The notes beneath the pieces were generated by a model. That model did not search any database and was not told the origin of the DNA. It was given only the letters and a program-made list of their open reading frames with translations. This document shows, one piece after another, positions 62,434 to 64,000 of a DNA stretch of 64,000 nt. How positions within the stretch are numbered: position 1 is the first letter of the stretch; every line of letters starts with the position of its first letter. Source of the stretch: Pseudomonas fortuita (lineage in GTDB: Bacteria; Pseudomonadota; Gammaproteobacteria; Pseudomonadales; Pseudomonadaceae); contig NZ_CP114035.2 in the NCBI RefSeq assembly GCF_026898135.2, positions 1,963,501-2,027,500 on the forward strand, written 5' to 3'. The translations under genes were made by a program, and so were the position numbers.

Positions 62434-62982
62434 TCAGTTTTTCAGTAGCTCATCCGTCTTCACCACCGAGGCATAGGCAAACGCCAAGGCCGCCATAGCC
62501 GAATCATGCACCTGCGCAGCCGGCACCTGCTTGCCATTGAACTCCAGTGGCAGGGTAGCGCAAGCATCATGCGCCACGGTCACCGTGTAGCCCAGGTCAG
62601 CTGCAGCGCGGGTAGCGGCGTCAATGCACATGTGGCTCATGCTGCCAACGATGGTCAGGGCTTCGACGCCATGCCGGTCCAGCGTGAGCTCAAGGTCGGT
62701 ACCGAGGAAGGCGTTGACCTTGTGTTTGAGCACCACCGGTTCACCTGTTACCGGCTCGACCTTGCTGTGAATGGCCGCACCCAGCGAGCCGGGCGCGAAG
62801 AATGGTGCATCGACGCTGTCGAATTCATGCCGCACATGTACCACCAGCTCGCCGCGCTGGCGCGCCGCCGCCAGCAGCCGGGCGGCGTTGTCGGCCGCCT
62901 GGTCGGCGCCCACGAGGGGCCACTTGCCGCCCGGGAAGTAGTCGTTCTGGATGTCGATGATGATCAGCGCCTGCTTGCTCAT
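62434..62982 (-). CDS. Isochorismatase-family cysteine hydrolase
   Basis: A 182-residue cysteine hydrolase. The catalytic triad is visible: Asp10 in LIIIDIQNDYF, Lys in VVLKHKVNAFLGTDL, and Cys119 in VGSMSHMCIDAATRAAADLG. The family includes nicotinamidase, pyrazinamidase and related amidases; the motif SHMCID with a short C-terminus fits the YcaC/SSNH-like branch of unknown substrate. It is divergent from the partial GlxA-type regulator gene at the window edge, 82 nt away, which may control it, a frequent pairing in Pseudomonas. Confidence 0.88.
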   Translation of the reverse strand: MSKQALIIIDIQNDYFPGGKWPLVGADQAADNAARLLAAARQRGELVVHVRHEFDSVDAPFFAPGSLGAAIHSKVEPVTGEPVVLKHKVNAFLGTDLELTLDRHGVEALTIVGSMSHMCIDAATRAAADLGYTVTVAHDACATLPLEFNGKQVPAAQVHDSAMAALAFAYASVVKTDELLKN

Positions 62983-63064
62983 GCTGCCTCCTGTGGCAGT
63001 AGTCGTCGGGAGACGTTAGTTATAGGCTGTGTGCACTGACCTGAGGATTGGCGCGAACGACACT

Positions 63065-64000
63065 ATGCAGGCAAAAACTGACACCCTCGCCAGCCTGGAC
63101 ATCGGCCTGCTGCTGTACCCCGGCGTGCAGCGCGCCGCTGTGCATGGCCTGGCTGACCTGTTCCTGGTGGCCAACCGGGTTGTGGCGGAGCTGGGGGCCG
63201 TCGAACTGCCGCACATTCGTGTCAGCTTCTGGCAGGCAGATGAGGCGGGGCAGTTGCTGCCTGTCCCAGATAGCCCGGCGGTCGCCGCGCCGGGCCTGCG
63301 TGTACTGGTCATTCCGCCGAGCCTGGAGTCGGCTCCACAAGCCGAGCTGCTCGAACGTCACCGTGCGTCGCTGTGCCAGCTGCACGGGCACGGTACGGTA
63401 CTGGCGTCGGTGTGTATCGGTGTGTTCTTCATTGCCGCCAGCGGCCTGCTCGACGGTCGCCCGGCCTGCACGCACTGGAACTACGTGCAGGCGCTAGCCC
63501 AGCGCTTCCCCAAGGTGCGAGTAGAGTCTCAGCAGCCATTGCTGGATGACGGTGATATCGTGACCTCGGCCGGGCTTATGGCCTGGACTGACCTGGGCTT
63601 GCGCTTGCTGGAGCGTTTTTTGGGGCCTACGGTGGCACGGGAGACTGCCCGCTATCTCGCCGTCGACCCGGTCGCGGCACCGCTGCCTGGGGCTGTGTTC
63701 AATCCGCGTCTGGACCACGGTGACGAGGCGGTGCTGAAAGTGCAGCACTGGTTGCAGGGCAGTGGCGGGCAGGAAGCCGACCTCGCCGCCATGGCTGCGT
63801 GTGCAGGGCTGGAAGCCCGCACCTTTCTGCGGCGCTTTCGTGCCGCTACCGGGTTGCGACCGACCGAGTATTGTCAGCAGGTGAGGGTAGGGCGGGCGTG
63901 CCGTTTGCTGGAATTCACCCGGCGCAACGTCGAACAGATCGCCTGGGGTGTCGGTTACCAGGACCCGGGCGCGTTTCGCAAGGTGTTCCAGCGCATCACT
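63065..64000 (+). CDS. GlxA/FtrA-family AraC-type regulator with DJ-1/PfpI domain (partial, runs off the right edge)
   Basis: The first 312 residues of a GlxA-type regulator. Residues about 10-185 form the DJ-1/PfpI glutamine-amidotransferase-like domain with the nucleophile-elbow-type SVCIGVFFIAASGLLDGRP (Cys present) and THWNYVQALAQRFP. The AraC HTH begins near 225 (EADLAAMAACAGLEARTFLR), with RFRAATGLRPTEYCQQVRVG and the second helix QIAWGVGYQDPGAFRKVFQR. The window ends just before the last HTH residues, so only the C-terminal tail is missing. ATG 63065 has GAGGATTGGCG further upstream. Divergent from the isochorismatase-family gene, its likely target. Confidence 0.86.
   Translation, partial: MQAKTDTLASLDIGLLLYPGVQRAAVHGLADLFLVANRVVAELGAVELPHIRVSFWQADEAGQLLPVPDSPAVAAPGLRVLVIPPSLESAPQAELLERHRASLCQLHGHGTVLASVCIGVFFIAASGLLDGRPACTHWNYVQALAQRFPKVRVESQQPLLDDGDIVTSAGLMAWTDLGLRLLERFLGPTVARETARYLAVDPVAAPLPGAVFNPRLDHGDEAVLKVQHWLQGSGGQEADLAAMAACAGLEARTFLRRFRAATGLRPTEYCQQVRVGRACRLLEFTRRNVEQIAWGVGYQDPGAFRKVFQRIT

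Overview
The window reads as a chromosomal segment of a Pseudomonas putida-group bacterium. The evidence is high GC content, Pseudomonas-type REP repeats (short palindromes around a GCGGGNNNNNCCCGC or GCGGCCTTGCGCCGC core), an IutY-type sigma/anti-sigma fusion beside an aerobactin-type receptor, DUF3077/DUF6124-like small proteins, and a gene order that, from memory, resembles P. putida chromosomes. The DNA is almost fully coding. I see no prophage, IS transposase, CRISPR array, rRNA or tRNA. The last gene runs off the right edge.

Layout. 1-9.3 kb: polyamine transaminase spuC with an XRE-cupin regulator, a GNAT acetyltransferase, a nucleotidyltransferase-like protein, a TonB siderophore receptor, a toxin-antitoxin-like pair, two small Pseudomonas-specific genes preceded by a strongly structured RNA, and sfnG with a sigma-54 promoter. 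9.3-15 kb: NAD-linked molybdenum formate dehydrogenase fdsGBAD. 14.8-17.7 kb: universal stress protein with a perfect ANR box, miaE, DUF883, a small helical protein and an LEA-type lipoprotein. 17.8-21.6 kb: Fur box, iutY and iutA. 21.7-27.8 kb: LysR regulator, polyamine-binding protein, agmatinase, a proline-rich secreted protein, a PQQ-type sugar dehydrogenase and zapE. 27.9-35 kb: alpha/beta hydrolase, copABG-type copper cluster (copA, copB, DUF411, YqaA), trhP with an ANR box, and an AI-2E family transporter. 35-41.6 kb: MocR regulator, second-type panB, phnX/phnW with a divergent LysR, and an AraC regulator. 41.7-46.2 kb: a 1497-residue LRR protein with a NEL-type E3 ubiquitin ligase domain. 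46.3-51.9 kb: a five-gene acyl-CoA ligase and beta-oxidation operon. 51.9-54.5 kb: a nested palindromic repeat element, a DksA paralogue lacking half its zinc cysteines, and small unknown genes. 54.5-60.6 kb: a six-gene Mrp-type Na+/H+ antiporter. 60.7-64 kb: EamA exporter with a divergent XRE-cupin regulator, an isochorismatase-family hydrolase, and a partial GlxA-type AraC regulator.

Functional themes are polyamine metabolism (spuC; agmatinase plus binding protein), iron and copper handling, alternative S and P sources (sfnG, phnWX), formate oxidation to NADH, short-chain acyl-CoA oxidation, and tRNA wobble modification with likely oxygen control. The observations most worth follow-up are the NEL/LRR effector-like protein, the three-way-junction RNA before the DUF6124-like gene, the palindromic element at 51.97-52.45 kb, and the ANR box in front of trhP.
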